A stretch of 64,000 nucleotides of DNA from Paractinoplanes polyasparticus (lineage in GTDB: Bacteria > Actinomycetota > Actinomycetes > Mycobacteriales > Micromonosporaceae). The stretch lies in contig NZ_JAHWFK010000044.1 in the NCBI RefSeq assembly GCF_019710575.1, forward strand, positions 1 through 64,000. The letters are read 5' to 3'. Numbering within the stretch: position 1 is the first letter of the stretch; each line of letters starts with the position of its first letter. Under the pieces are notes generated by a model. That model was given only the letters and a program-made list of their open reading frames with translations. It made no database searches and was not told the origin of the DNA. A program made the translations under genes and the position numbers. Shown here piece by piece: positions 8,501-16,021 of the stretch.

Positions 8501-9676
8501 CCGGCACCGGTGGAGGACGCCGACGACGAGGCTCCGGCCGAGCCGCCGCGCGACGCCGACCAGGGCTTCGGATCGTTCTCCGCCGATTCGCCGTTCGGCC
8601 CGCGACCAGGTGCCGATTCGCCCTTCGGCCCGCGGCCGGGTGCCGAGTCGCCGTTCGGCCCGCGGCCGGGTGACGACCGGCCCGGGGGCGAATTCGGCTC
8701 CCCGGCGTACCCGAACGCACCCGGCAGCGAGCCGGGTGTGCCCGGTGTCGCGCCGCAGTCGCCGGCGCGGGCCAGCGCCCGGGCCTCGGCCAGCGCTCGT
8801 GTCGCCCCGGCGGGCGGCCCCGGCAACCCGCCGACCGGCATGTCGGCTGCACCGGCTCTGCCCGGCGCGGCGCCTGAACCCGCACCGCCGGGCTCGCCCT
8901 ACTCCGACCGTCCGGGTGCGCCCGGCCCACGGCCCGGTGAGCCCTACAGCGAGCTGACCACGGACATCGCGGGCCGCGAACAGCAGCCGTACGTGCCGGC
9001 GCCGGCCCTGCCGCAGATGCCCCCGGGCCTCAACGGCTTGGACCCGGCCACTCAGCCGCGGAACAGCCCCTTCGGCCCGGGCGGCACGCAGTCGCCGAGC
9101 GGCTTCGGTCCGGGCATGCAGTCGCCGGACAGCTTCGGCCCCGGCTCGCAAGCGCCGGACGGCTTCGGCCCCGGGCCACAGTCGTCTGACGGCTTCCCGC
9201 AGTCACCGGGCGGCTTCGGCCCCGACAACAACTTCCCGGGTTCGGCCAACCGCGCCACGGTGAAGCCCCCGACGCCGGAGGAAACGACCAGCTGGCCCGG
9301 CGTCGAGGCCGACCAGGGCCGGTTCGACAGCTTCAAGGCCGAGCCGGCTCCGGCCAAGCCGGAGACGCCGCACGTCCGACTGCTGCCGATCATGATCGCG
9401 GTCGTGGTGGCCGCGGGCCTGATCCTCGGCATCGTGTTCGGCATCGTCTATCTGGTGGCCGGCGGCAAGGACCAGTCGCTGTCGGTGATCCAGGGCGAAT
9501 GCGTGAAGCGGGAGGGCGAGTCCGCCGTCAAGTCGGAATGTTCGGACGCCACGTCGTTCCAGGTGGTGTCCATCGTGGCCGACAAGAAGGAGTGCGCCGA
9601 CCCGCAGCAGCCGCACGTGGTCAACAAGACCTCGGACGGCAAGAACCAGGTGCTCTGCCTGAAGCCGAACTCCTGA
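5573..9676 (+). CDS. Giant Pro/Gly/Ser/Ala-rich repeat protein with one C-terminal membrane segment
   Basis: This 1367-residue protein starts at an ATG after a GAGGAGG ribosome site. About 1260 residues are low-complexity and disordered, built on repeats such as FGSARPGSPYGQPESDAGQ (residues about 440-835) and later SPDSFGPG/QAPDGFGPG units. One transmembrane helix follows at about 1268-1298 (LLPIMIAVVVAAGLILGIVF). A short extracytoplasmic tail of about 70 residues holds four cysteines (GEC, SEC, KEC, LCL), likely two disulfides. There is no N-terminal signal peptide, so the repeats are predicted to be cytoplasmic and the Cys-rich tail outside. Similar Pro-rich N-terminal extensions occur on actinobacterial membrane proteins. 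No enzyme motif is visible. Confidence 0.88.
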   Translation: MTSEGHYAGSPPAEATSGGPTPEGFPPDTDGQRISGRASAPPPAEGFPSSYGPPPQATPNGGSPFVVPAVPTFGQGPDGPRPAAGTSYGSARVPTPDEGNGLPQRSPSPASGEGGGLPQRNPAPATGEGGGLPKRGAASPYGSVSPGDAAGYGEGAPASPFGSSSAFGSPPAEAAASTPGTAEPPQSVWGPPPTTPARQPLEQNFIQRPGAPLPQRNANSASVDGVVGFDGFAAAATRGSSADERGPSAGEQADQSAGRPPGVSAFGAQRVRVPGATLTDLPDAPPPPRSGDSGGFPLRGAAGGGAGFPTRRGDSGGFPLRGTPGSEGEQFPPAAATPSGELPVRSQQAPFGPPAGAAQVPPAASNGFSAFGPPAAAAEQAPHPYGRPEPFADPFGRASTPEGAPAPQHEPARESEPERGGLPDPFGRTAGESAAQSPTGPAVFGSARPGASFGPSENGSGNPPFGSARPGADNEAPTYGSARPAASFGQPEDHSGSATPGSGGPAFGSARPAGPFGQPEGDAFGSARPAAPFGQPESDAGQAASGNGSAFGSARPGSPYGQPENDTNQATPGSGGPAFGSARPGSPYGQPESDAGQATPGSARPGSPYGQPDGGSDRASSGPAYGSARPGSPYGQPESDADQAAPGNDGSTFGSARPGSPYGQPESDAGQATPGSGGPAYGSARPGSPYGQPESDAGQGTPGSARPGSPYGQPDGGSEQVSSGPAYGSARPSGSDSGAFGSARPGSPYGQPESGPDQAAPGSGGPAFGSARSGSPFGSAEGGDSPLATPGSGGPAFGSARPGSYGQPESDSGAEPSDSRAAAPTYGSARPVPPFGDGRDDDGESPFGARPEQPSSPFGVRREPGASFGAASPFGPGHDDQAGGDNDVFGQPEQSDDNPGGYPQRVPGAALGSPAAADSRNGAVPAPRDPSENPPATGSARPVAASASVPTASRTAPVEASEIPPAAAPQARVYGRPAPVEDADDEAPAEPPRDADQGFGSFSADSPFGPRPGADSPFGPRPGAESPFGPRPGDDRPGGEFGSPAYPNAPGSEPGVPGVAPQSPARASARASASARVAPAGGPGNPPTGMSAAPALPGAAPEPAPPGSPYSDRPGAPGPRPGEPYSELTTDIAGREQQPYVPAPALPQMPPGLNGLDPATQPRNSPFGPGGTQSPSGFGPGMQSPDSFGPGSQAPDGFGPGPQSSDGFPQSPGGFGPDNNFPGSANRATVKPPTPEETTSWPGVEADQGRFDSFKAEPAPAKPETPHVRLLPIMIAVVVAAGLILGIVFGIVYLVAGGKDQSLSVIQGECVKREGESAVKSECSDATSFQVVSIVADKKECADPQQPHVVNKTSDGKNQVLCLKPNS
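6895..8090 (+). repeat. Coding repeats, FGSARPGSPYGQPE family
   Basis: Irregular in-frame repeats of about 60-90 bp encode variants of GSARPGSPYGQPESDAGQATPGSGG. Spacing varies because some copies lack the GSGGPA segment. The near-identical DNA copies (for example around 7240-7380 and 7540-7680) indicate recent duplication by recombination or slippage. Confidence 0.85.
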
Positions 9677-9698
9677 CGCTGTCATCCTGACCACCTTC

Positions 9699-9727
9699 GT
9701 GCCGTACCGGAGCAACCGGTGCGGCAC
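9699..9727 (+). terminator. 12-bp hairpin between the repeat protein and the thioredoxin/NHL gene
   Basis: Arms GTGCCGTACCGG and CCGGTGCGGCAC pair over twelve positions with one G-U wobble around the loop AGCAA. There is no T-run. The right arm ends ten bases before the next ATG (9737), so it could equally act on translation initiation of the downstream gene. Confidence 0.45.
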
Positions 9728-9736
9728 GATGGTGCG

Positions 9737-11530
9737 ATGACTGCACGTGTGCGCGCGCCCGAACTGCGGGGGCGGGGCTGGTTCAACACCGGCGGACGGG
9801 ATCTGACGCTCGCCGACCTGCGCGGCAAGATCGTCATCCTGGATTTCTGGACCTACGGCTGCATCAACTGCCTGCATGTTCTCGACGAGCTGCGGCCGCT
9901 GGAGCAGAAGTACGGCGACGCGGTCGTGATGATCGGCGTCCACTCGCCGAAGTTCCAGCACGAACGCGACCCGCAGGCACTGGCCGCGGCCGTCGAGCGC
10001 TACGGCGTGCACCACCCGGTCGTCGACGACGGCGACATGCACCTCTGGCAGCAGTACGCGGCGAAGGCCTGGCCCACCCTGGCCGTGATCGACCCGACCG
10101 GCTACCTGGTCGCCTCGATGGCCGGCGAGGGTCACGCCGAGGGCCTGTCCCGGCTGGTCGTCGAGTTGATCGCCAAGCACACGGCGGACGGCACGCTGCA
10201 CCGCGGCGACGGCCCGTACGTTCCCCCGCCCGCCGCCGAGACGGTTTTCCGGTTCCCGGGCAAGGCGATCGAGCTGCCCGGCGGTCACCTGCTGGTCAGC
10301 GACACCGCCCGGCACTCGATCGTCGAGGTCGAGGCCGACGGCGAGACGCTGGTCCGCCGGTTCGGCAGCGGCGAGCGCGGCGGCCCGTTCAGCGAGCCCC
10401 AGGGCCTGCTCCTGCTGCCCGCCGAGGTCGCTTCCGCGGTCGGCTACGACGTCGTGGTGGCCGACACGGTCAATCACCAGCTGCGCGGGTTGCGCCTGGC
10501 CGACGGCGAGATCACCCTGGTCGCCGGGTCCGGCCGCCCGTGGCGTTCGGCCGTCGACGAGCACCCGCACGACGCTCTCGCCACCGATCTCTCCTCCCCG
10601 TGGGACGTGGCCTGGTACGACGACCGCGTGATCATCGCGATGGCCGGCATCCACCAGCTCTGGTGGTTCGACCCGATCAGGCGCACGGTCGGCGTCTACG
10701 CCGGCACGACGGTCGAGTCGCTGCGCGACGGCCCGATCCCCGACGTGTGGATGGCCCAGCCGTCCGGCCTCTCCGTCAGGGGCGAGCGGCTGTGGATAGC
10801 CGACAGCGAGACGTCGGCGCTGCGCTATATCGAGGCGGGCGTGCTGCACACCGCCGTCGGCCAGGGCCTGTTCGACTTCGGTCACGTCGACGGCCCGGCC
10901 AAGGAGGCGCTCTTCCAGCACCCGCTGGGTGTGGCCGCGCTGCCCGACGGCTCAGTGCTGGTGGCCGACACCTACAACGGCGCGGTGCGCCGCTTCGACC
11001 CCCACACCGGCGAGGTCTCCACGGTCGATTCCGGCCTGGCCGAACCGAGCGACGTGCTGCTCACGAGCACGGGCGACGTCCTGGTGGTGGAATCCGGCGC
11101 CCACCGTCTGACCCGCCTGGCCCCCGGCGCGGTTCGCACTGTCACCGGCGAACGCCACCGCACCGAACGCCCCGCGAGCCCGGTCGCCCCCGGCAAGCTC
11201 ACCCTCGACGTCGTCTTCACCCCCGCACCCGGCCAGAAGCTCGACAACCAGTTCGGCCCGTCCACGCGCCTGGAGGTCTCGGCGTCCCCGCCCGAACTCC
11301 TGCTGGAAGGCGCCGGCAAGACCACCGACCTGTCCCGCTCCCTGGTGATCAACCCCGACGTCCCCAAGGGCGTCCTCCAAGTGGTAGCCCAGGCCGCCAC
11401 CTGCGACTTCGACGTGGAATTCGCCGCCTGCCACCTGACCCGCCAGGACTGGGGCGTCCCCGTCGTCGTCACCCCCGACGGCCCGGCCCGCCTCCCGCTG
11501 ATCCTGCGCGGCATGGACGAGGAGGCCTGA
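9737..11530 (+). CDS. Thioredoxin-like/NHL-repeat protein (NHLRC2-type)
   Basis: A 597-residue protein with an N-terminal thioredoxin-fold domain (residues about 1-150, redox motif CINC at C42-C45 in FWTYGCINCLHVL, cis-Pro region AWPTLAVIDP), followed by a six-bladed NHL beta-propeller (repeated PSGL/ADSETSALR and GVAALPDGSVLVADTYNGAV motifs, about 165-480) and a C-terminal beta domain. This order is that of NHLRC2 and bacterial relatives. No signal peptide is visible, so it is probably cytosolic. Start ATG 9737 is chosen; GTG 9719 is in frame but lies inside the preceding hairpin. No clear ribosome site is seen. The redox substrate is unknown. Confidence 0.88.
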   Translation: MTARVRAPELRGRGWFNTGGRDLTLADLRGKIVILDFWTYGCINCLHVLDELRPLEQKYGDAVVMIGVHSPKFQHERDPQALAAAVERYGVHHPVVDDGDMHLWQQYAAKAWPTLAVIDPTGYLVASMAGEGHAEGLSRLVVELIAKHTADGTLHRGDGPYVPPPAAETVFRFPGKAIELPGGHLLVSDTARHSIVEVEADGETLVRRFGSGERGGPFSEPQGLLLLPAEVASAVGYDVVVADTVNHQLRGLRLADGEITLVAGSGRPWRSAVDEHPHDALATDLSSPWDVAWYDDRVIIAMAGIHQLWWFDPIRRTVGVYAGTTVESLRDGPIPDVWMAQPSGLSVRGERLWIADSETSALRYIEAGVLHTAVGQGLFDFGHVDGPAKEALFQHPLGVAALPDGSVLVADTYNGAVRRFDPHTGEVSTVDSGLAEPSDVLLTSTGDVLVVESGAHRLTRLAPGAVRTVTGERHRTERPASPVAPGKLTLDVVFTPAPGQKLDNQFGPSTRLEVSASPPELLLEGAGKTTDLSRSLVINPDVPKGVLQVVAQAATCDFDVEFAACHLTRQDWGVPVVVTPDGPARLPLILRGMDEEA

Positions 11531-11568
11531 GCCGCTTTCCGGCATTCCGCAGGTCAGCCGCTCACGCG

Positions 11569-11594
11569 TTTTCCACAGTCCCGACTTGTCCACA
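11569..11594 (+). other. Pair of DnaA-box-like 9-mers
   Basis: TTTTCCACA (11569-11577) and TTGTCCACA (11586-11594) lie in the same orientation, 17 bp start to start. TTGTCCACA is the preferred DnaA box of high-GC actinomycetes and TTTTCCACA fits the TTWTNCACA consensus. They sit in the 181-bp spacer between two convergent genes, where no promoter is expected. The same spacer holds two direct copies of ACGATCATGGG (11605-11615 and 11675-11685). Two boxes are too few for oriC itself. Confidence 0.5.
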
Positions 11595-11711
11595 GGCCAC
11601 CCAAACGATCATGGGACTCTCCGCGATAATGACCAGCGGGGGCTCCCCCTGGGAGGGCGGGGTCGGAGTTGCGGACGATCATGGGGTTGGCGGGCGCCTT
11701 CGGACGCGCGA

Positions 11712-12476
11712 CTACGGCCGGCTGAACGACTCCACAGCGAGCCCCGTGCCGGCCAGCCCGGCACGGACGCGAGACGCCAGGCCGACCGCACCCGGCGTAT
11801 CACCGTGAACGCAGATCGAGGCCACCGGCGTGGGCACCAGTTCACCGTCCGCGGTTTCGACGACCTGCTCAACTGCCATCCGTACGGCCCGGGCCACCAC
11901 TTCGTCCGGGTCGTGCAGCACGGCGCCCGGCAGCGAGCGCGGCATCAGCGTCCCGTCCGCGCGGTAACCACGGTCGGCGAACCCCTCGCCCACCACCGTG
12001 ACCCCGGCTTCGATCGCCACCCGGGCCAGCACCGACCCCGGCTGGCAGAGCACCGGCAACGCCGGGTCGTAGGCACGGGCAGCCGCCACGACCGCCCCGG
12101 CCTGGCCTTCTTCCACGGCCGCGGTGTTGTAGAGCGCGCCGTGCGGCTTCACATAGCCCACTCGCCCACCGGCCACCCGGCAGAACGCCTCGAGCGCGCC
12201 GATCTGGTACAGGATGTCGTCCCGCAGTTCGCCGAGGTCGTAGTCGATCCGCCGTCGCCCGAAGCCGGCGAGATCGCGATAGCCGACCTGGGCGCCGATG
12301 GCGACCGACCGCTCGACCGCCGCGCCGCAGATGCGGTACATCGTGGACGGATCACCCGCGTGGAAGCCGCAGGCCACGTTGGCCGAGGTCACGATGCCGA
12401 GCAGGGCCTCGTCGTCGCCCAGCGTCCAGCGACCGAAGCCTTCGCCGAGGTCGGCGTTCAGATCAACGGAGCTCAC
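11712..12476 (-). CDS. pxpA: 5-oxoprolinase subunit A (LamB/YcsF family)
   Basis: PxpA works with PxpB and PxpC to hydrolyse 5-oxoproline (pyroglutamate) to glutamate using ATP. The 254-residue protein opens with the family signature VDLNADLGEGFGRW and contains SANVACGFHAGDP and YVKPHGALYN, all typical of LamB/YcsF proteins. The start codon overlaps the end of pxpC by 14 bp, so it is the last gene of a pxpB-pxpC-pxpA operon on the minus strand. Confidence 0.95.
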   Translation of the reverse strand: MSSVDLNADLGEGFGRWTLGDDEALLGIVTSANVACGFHAGDPSTMYRICGAAVERSVAIGAQVGYRDLAGFGRRRIDYDLGELRDDILYQIGALEAFCRVAGGRVGYVKPHGALYNTAAVEEGQAGAVVAAARAYDPALPVLCQPGSVLARVAIEAGVTVVGEGFADRGYRADGTLMPRSLPGAVLHDPDEVVARAVRMAVEQVVETADGELVPTPVASICVHGDTPGAVGLASRVRAGLAGTGLAVESFSRP

Positions 12477-13284
12477 GGAACCGCACCGTACTCCCCGGCC
12501 GCGCCTGCGCGAGCGGAGTCACGTCGTCCACCACTCCGAGGACCGGGTAACCCCCGGTGGTCGGATGGTCGGCCAGGAAGATCAGGGGCTGCCCGTCGGC
12601 CGGCACCTGGATCGCGCCGAGCACCACCCCCTCGGACGGCAGCTCCCCCTTAGTCGCACGAGTCAGCGGCGTGCCGGTCAGCCGGCAACCGACCCGGTTG
12701 CTCAGGGGGCTCACCTGGTAGTCGGACTCGAACAGTTCGCGGCCGGAGAACCAGTCGTCCCGCGGCCCGAGCCACACGCCGAGGTCGATCTGATCGGCGA
12801 TGCCACCGTCCGGCTGAGCGGTCAGGTCCCCCTGCGCAGTGCCGATCGGCAGGGTCATGCCGTTGGCCAGTTTCGGCGGGCCCAGGCCCGAGAGCGTATC
12901 GGTCGAGCGGCTGCCCAGCACGGGTTCGACATCGATGCCCCCGGCGACGGCCACATAGGACCGGACGCCCCGGGTGGCCCGGCCCACATCCAGCACCGAG
13001 CCGGCGCCGACCTCGAGCACCCCGGCCGTCACCAGGTTGTCAACCTTGATGTCGGCCGCGGCGCCGGTCACCGCTATCCGGGCCGGTTGTTCGAAGCGCA
13101 GTGCGCAGCCCAGCAGCGTGGTCTCCAGGGCGGCCGCGGCGGCCGGATTGCCGACCAGGGCGTTCGCGCGGCGCAGCGCCCGTTGATCGAGAGCTCCGGA
13201 GCGGGGGACGCCGAGGTGGGCGTACCCGGGACGCCCTTGGTCCTGGATGGTGGTCAGCGGGCCGGCCCGGACGACCGTGATCAT
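12463..13284 (-). CDS. pxpC: 5-oxoprolinase subunit C (biotin-dependent carboxyltransferase-like)
   Basis: PxpC is the KipA/AHS2-domain subunit of the prokaryotic 5-oxoprolinase. The 273-residue product begins ITVVRAGPLTTIQDQGRPGY, the AHS2 signature, and contains SNRVGCRLTG and HPTTGGYPVLG. The start is ATG 13284, which overlaps the end of pxpB by four bases. The family name refers to fold similarity with urea carboxylase; the context makes 5-oxoprolinase the best call. Confidence 0.94.
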   Translation of the reverse strand: MITVVRAGPLTTIQDQGRPGYAHLGVPRSGALDQRALRRANALVGNPAAAAALETTLLGCALRFEQPARIAVTGAAADIKVDNLVTAGVLEVGAGSVLDVGRATRGVRSYVAVAGGIDVEPVLGSRSTDTLSGLGPPKLANGMTLPIGTAQGDLTAQPDGGIADQIDLGVWLGPRDDWFSGRELFESDYQVSPLSNRVGCRLTGTPLTRATKGELPSEGVVLGAIQVPADGQPLIFLADHPTTGGYPVLGVVDDVTPLAQARPGSTVRFRELR

Positions 13285-13889
13285 GCCGGCACCAGGCGTA
13301 CGCGCGTGCCCGGGCCGAGGCGGGCCGGCGGCTCGTTCCGTACGTCGAAAAGGGTCTCGGCAGTGCGGCCGACCAGCCGCCAGCCGCCCGGCGAGGCCGT
13401 GGGATAGATGCCGCAGTAGTCGCCCGCCAGCCCGACCGAACCGGCCGGCACCCGCGGACGGGGAGAGTCGAGCCGCGGTACTCCAAACTTTTCGCCAAGC
13501 CCCCGCATGTAGGCGAAACCGGGCGCGAACCCGCAGAACGCGACAGTGAAGGCGGTCGTGGCGAGAAGCTCGACAGCCGCCGGCACCGTCAGGTCCCACA
13601 GCTCCGCGACACCGGCCAGATCCTCACCGTCGAACACGGTCGGGATCTCGACCAACGGCCCCTGATCACGGGCAACGGCCGTGTCGGGCTGGGGCCACGA
13701 GGCCAGCAACTCTTCGGCGCCCGGCTCGACGCCGTCTAGGAGCAGCGTGCGGGCGCCGGGAACGATGTCGACAACCCGCAGCTCACCGGCCTCGCGCCGG
13801 CGTCCGAGCGCAACTCGCCAAGCTTCGACCTGTTCACCGTCGCGACACTCGATCAGCAGCGCCGACGCCCCGGCCCGTCGTACTCTCAT
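13281..13889 (-). CDS. pxpB: 5-oxoprolinase subunit B (KipI/AHS1 family)
   Basis: The AHS1-domain subunit; 202 residues from ATG 13889. Typical motifs are CGFAPGFAYMRGL, PRVPAGSVGLAGDYCGIYP and SPGGWRLVGRT. It is first in the pxpBCA operon and overlaps pxpC. The ribosome site is weak. The divergent neighbour begins about 70 bp away across a spacer with two operator-like palindromes. Confidence 0.94.
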   Translation of the reverse strand: MRVRRAGASALLIECRDGEQVEAWRVALGRRREAGELRVVDIVPGARTLLLDGVEPGAEELLASWPQPDTAVARDQGPLVEIPTVFDGEDLAGVAELWDLTVPAAVELLATTAFTVAFCGFAPGFAYMRGLGEKFGVPRLDSPRPRVPAGSVGLAGDYCGIYPTASPGGWRLVGRTAETLFDVRNEPPARLGPGTRVRLVPA

Positions 13890-13917
13890 GACCACATCGT
13901 GCCAGTGAAGAGACTCA

Positions 13918-13946
13918 CTACCCATGAGTAACTTACGATACCGTAA
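13918..13946. promoter_or_regulatory. Two TTAC-N6-GTAA-type palindromes in the pxpB/hlyIII spacer
   Basis: CTACCCATGAGTAA (13918-13931, one mismatch) and TTACGATACCGTAA (13933-13946, perfect) lie side by side between the divergent pxpB and hemolysin III genes. The same spacing and half-sites occur upstream of fadE5 and etfD in this window. They resemble TetR-family operators. Confidence 0.5.
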
Positions 13947-13956
13947 CCTGGAAGCC

Positions 13957-14634
13957 GTGACGACCTCCGCCCCGTTCCGGATGGAGCCGGCCGACCTCGG
14001 CAAGCCGAGACTGCGTGGCCGGTTGCATCAGTACGCGTTCTTCGTCGCCCTGGTCTGCGGCATCGTTCTGTGCTCGATCGCCCTCACCCGGCCCGGCATC
14101 GAGCCGTTCCTGAGCACGCTGGTCTACAGCATCACCGTGTGCGGGCTGTTCGGCATCAGCGCGCTCTACCACCGGCGGGTCTGGACCGAACGCGGCTACC
14201 AGATCATGCGCCGGATGGATCACTCGATGATCTTCATCTTCATCGCCGGCACGTACACCCCGTTCTGCATCGAACTGTTGCCGCCGGGCAAGGCGACGCT
14301 GATGCTGAGCCTGATCTGGGGTGGCGCGCTCGGCGGGGTGGCGCTCAAGACGATCTGGCCGCACCTGCCCCGCTGGGCCGGTGCGCCGCTCTATCTGGCG
14401 CTCGGCTGGGGCGCGGTCGCGATCCTGCCCGAGGTGCTGAGCGTCGGCGGCGTCACCTGCCTGGTGCTGCTGGCCGCCGGCGGCGTGATCTACAGCGTCG
14501 GCGCCGTCTTCTACGCCCTGCGCCGTCCGAACCCGTGGCCCGAGGTCTTCGGCCACCACGAGTTCTTCCATGCCTGCACCCTGGTGGCGGCGATCTGCCA
14601 CCACATCGCGATCTATTTCGCCCTGTACGCCTAA
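13957..14634 (+). CDS. Hemolysin III/TrhA (PAQR-like) family membrane protein
   Basis: A seven-helix integral membrane protein of 225 residues. Family motifs are SALYHR, the RMDHSMIFIFIAGTYTPF block in helices 2-3, and GHHEFFHACTLVAAICHH near the C-terminus; the conserved His residues probably bind metal, as in PAQR proteins. I start at GTG 13957 rather than ATG 13924 because the upstream start lies inside an operator-like palindrome. Bacterial TrhA has been linked to membrane lipid homeostasis. The stop overlaps the convergent HxlR gene by four bases. Confidence 0.87.
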   Translation: MTTSAPFRMEPADLGKPRLRGRLHQYAFFVALVCGIVLCSIALTRPGIEPFLSTLVYSITVCGLFGISALYHRRVWTERGYQIMRRMDHSMIFIFIAGTYTPFCIELLPPGKATLMLSLIWGGALGGVALKTIWPHLPRWAGAPLYLALGWGAVAILPEVLSVGGVTCLVLLAAGGVIYSVGAVFYALRRPNPWPEVFGHHEFFHACTLVAAICHHIAIYFALYA

Positions 14635-15002
14635 GCGCTGACCTTGATGCCGGGGTTGTCGTAGGCCTCGCGTGCGGCCTGCACGTCCTCGATGTGTGTC
14701 TCGGCCCAGTTCTCCAGGGCGCCGACCAGGCTGAGCAGGCTGCGCCCGAGGGTGGTCAGCTCGTAGTCGACCCGCGGCGGCACCTCGGCGTGCACCGTGC
14801 GGCCGATCAGCCCGTCCCGCTCGAGGCCGCGCAGCGTCTGGGTGAGCATCTTGGGGCTCACCCCCTCGATGCGGCGCGACAACGCTGTGTACCGCTGGGG
14901 CCCGTCGGCGAGCATCATCACGACGAGGACGCTCCAGGTGTCGCCGATCCGGTCGAGGATCTGGCGGCTGGGGCAGTTTTTCGCGTACGCACTGGCATCC
15001 AC
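14631..15002 (-). CDS. HxlR-family transcriptional regulator (QorR-like)
   Basis: A 123-residue winged-helix regulator starting at GTG 15002 after GAGGGA. HxlR signatures are visible: CPSRQILDRIGDTWSVLVV, ALSRRIEGVSPKMLTQTLR and GLIGRTVHAEVPPRVDYEL. A single Cys at about residue 10, just before the helix-turn-helix, matches the redox-sensing Cys known in QorR and YodB-type regulators. It is divergent from a QorB-like reductase, the arrangement of E. coli ytfH/ytfG and Corynebacterium qorR/qor2, so control of that gene is likely. Confidence 0.88.
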   Translation of the reverse strand: MDASAYAKNCPSRQILDRIGDTWSVLVVMMLADGPQRYTALSRRIEGVSPKMLTQTLRGLERDGLIGRTVHAEVPPRVDYELTTLGRSLLSLVGALENWAETHIEDVQAAREAYDNPGIKVSA

Positions 15003-15007
15003 CCCAT

Positions 15008-15027
15008 TACTATCCCTCGGGTGAGTA
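15008..15027. promoter_or_regulatory. Candidate HxlR operator (TACT-N12-AGTA)
   Basis: TACT at 15008-15011 and AGTA at 15024-15027 form an inverted repeat in the 116-bp spacer between the HxlR gene and the quinone reductase gene. HxlR dimers commonly bind such spaced short repeats, but a four-base arm is weak evidence. Confidence 0.3.
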
Positions 15028-15118
15028 CCGCACTTCAAGGTGCCTTCTATCTTTCGGGAAGTGACCGCTGACCTGCGGCTTTGGCTGCTGTTGGCAGAAC
15101 AACCAGCAGGAGGACAGC

Positions 15119-15958
15119 ATGACCATCGTCATCACGGGCGCCACCGGACACCTCGGCCGGCTCACCATCCAGTCGCTGCTCGCCAAGGGTGTGCCCGCGA
15201 GCGAGATCGTCGGCCTCGGCCGCCAGGTCGACAAGATCGCCGACCTCGGGGTGACGGCGAAGAAGGTCGCGTACGAGGATCCGGAGGCCCTGCGAGCCGC
15301 GTTCGAGGGCGCCGACAAGGTCCTGTTCATCTCGGGCAGCGAGCCCGGCAAGCGGATCCCGCAGCACCGGAACGTGGTCGACGCGGCCAAGGCGGCCAAC
15401 GTGGGCCTCCTGGTCTACACGAGCGCCCCCAAGGCCGACACGACCGACCTCAAGCTGGCCGGGGAGCACCTGGCCACCGAGCAAATGATCAAGGAGTCGG
15501 GCCTGCCGTCGGTGATCCTGCGCAACAGCTGGTACACCGAGAACTACAACGTCGCGCAGGCGCTCGAGCACGGGATGTTCGGGGCGGCCGGCGACGGCCG
15601 GATCAGCGCCTCGCCGCGGGCCGACTACGCCGAGGCAGCCGCGTCGGTGCTCACCACCGAGGGCCACCAGGGCAAGGTGTACGAACTGGGCGGCGAGTCC
15701 TTCACGATGGCCGAGCTCGCGGCCGAGATCTCCCGTCAGTCCGGTAAGCCGGTGACCTACACCGACCTGGGCGAGGAGAAGTACCGCGAAATGCTGGTCG
15801 GCGTGGGTCTGCCCGAAGAGGCGGCGGCCGTCTACGCCGACGCCGACCGGGCTGCCGCACAGGGCGCGCTGTTCGTACCGCGCGACGACCTCGAGACGCT
15901 GCTCGGCCGCCCGGTGACGCCGCTGACCGAGTCGATCAAGGCTGCCCTGAACGGCTGA
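15119..15958 (+). CDS. NmrA-like SDR oxidoreductase, NAD(P)H:quinone reductase type (QorB-like)
   Basis: A 279-residue atypical short-chain dehydrogenase with the N-terminal dinucleotide motif GATGHLG (residues 7-13), LFISGSEPGKR, a YTSAPKADTT segment and ILRNSWYTENY, all typical of QorB/YtfG. It probably reduces quinones with NADPH. The start ATG follows AGGAGG. It is divergent from an HxlR regulator and ends at a long hairpin shared with the convergent DUF6458 gene. Confidence 0.9.
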   Translation: MTIVITGATGHLGRLTIQSLLAKGVPASEIVGLGRQVDKIADLGVTAKKVAYEDPEALRAAFEGADKVLFISGSEPGKRIPQHRNVVDAAKAANVGLLVYTSAPKADTTDLKLAGEHLATEQMIKESGLPSVILRNSWYTENYNVAQALEHGMFGAAGDGRISASPRADYAEAAASVLTTEGHQGKVYELGGESFTMAELAAEISRQSGKPVTYTDLGEEKYREMLVGVGLPEEAAAVYADADRAAAQGALFVPRDDLETLLGRPVTPLTESIKAALNG

Positions 15959-15963
15959 CAACG

Positions 15964-16011
15964 CGCGACGCCGGCAGCCGCCAGGGGGATGAGCGGCTTG
16001 CCGGCGTCGCG
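15964..16011. terminator. Long bidirectional hairpin terminator
   Basis: Twelve base pairs (15964-15975 with 16000-16011, CGCGACGCCGGC), a bulged T at 15999, and six further pairs (15976-15981 with 15993-15998). It lies between two convergent genes and lacks a T-run, as many actinobacterial terminators do. Confidence 0.75.
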
Positions 16012-16021
16012 AGTCAGGGGA

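Noticed and set aside
9203..10921. 572-codon minus-strand frame
   Set aside because: Antisense to the giant repeat gene and the thioredoxin/NHL gene.
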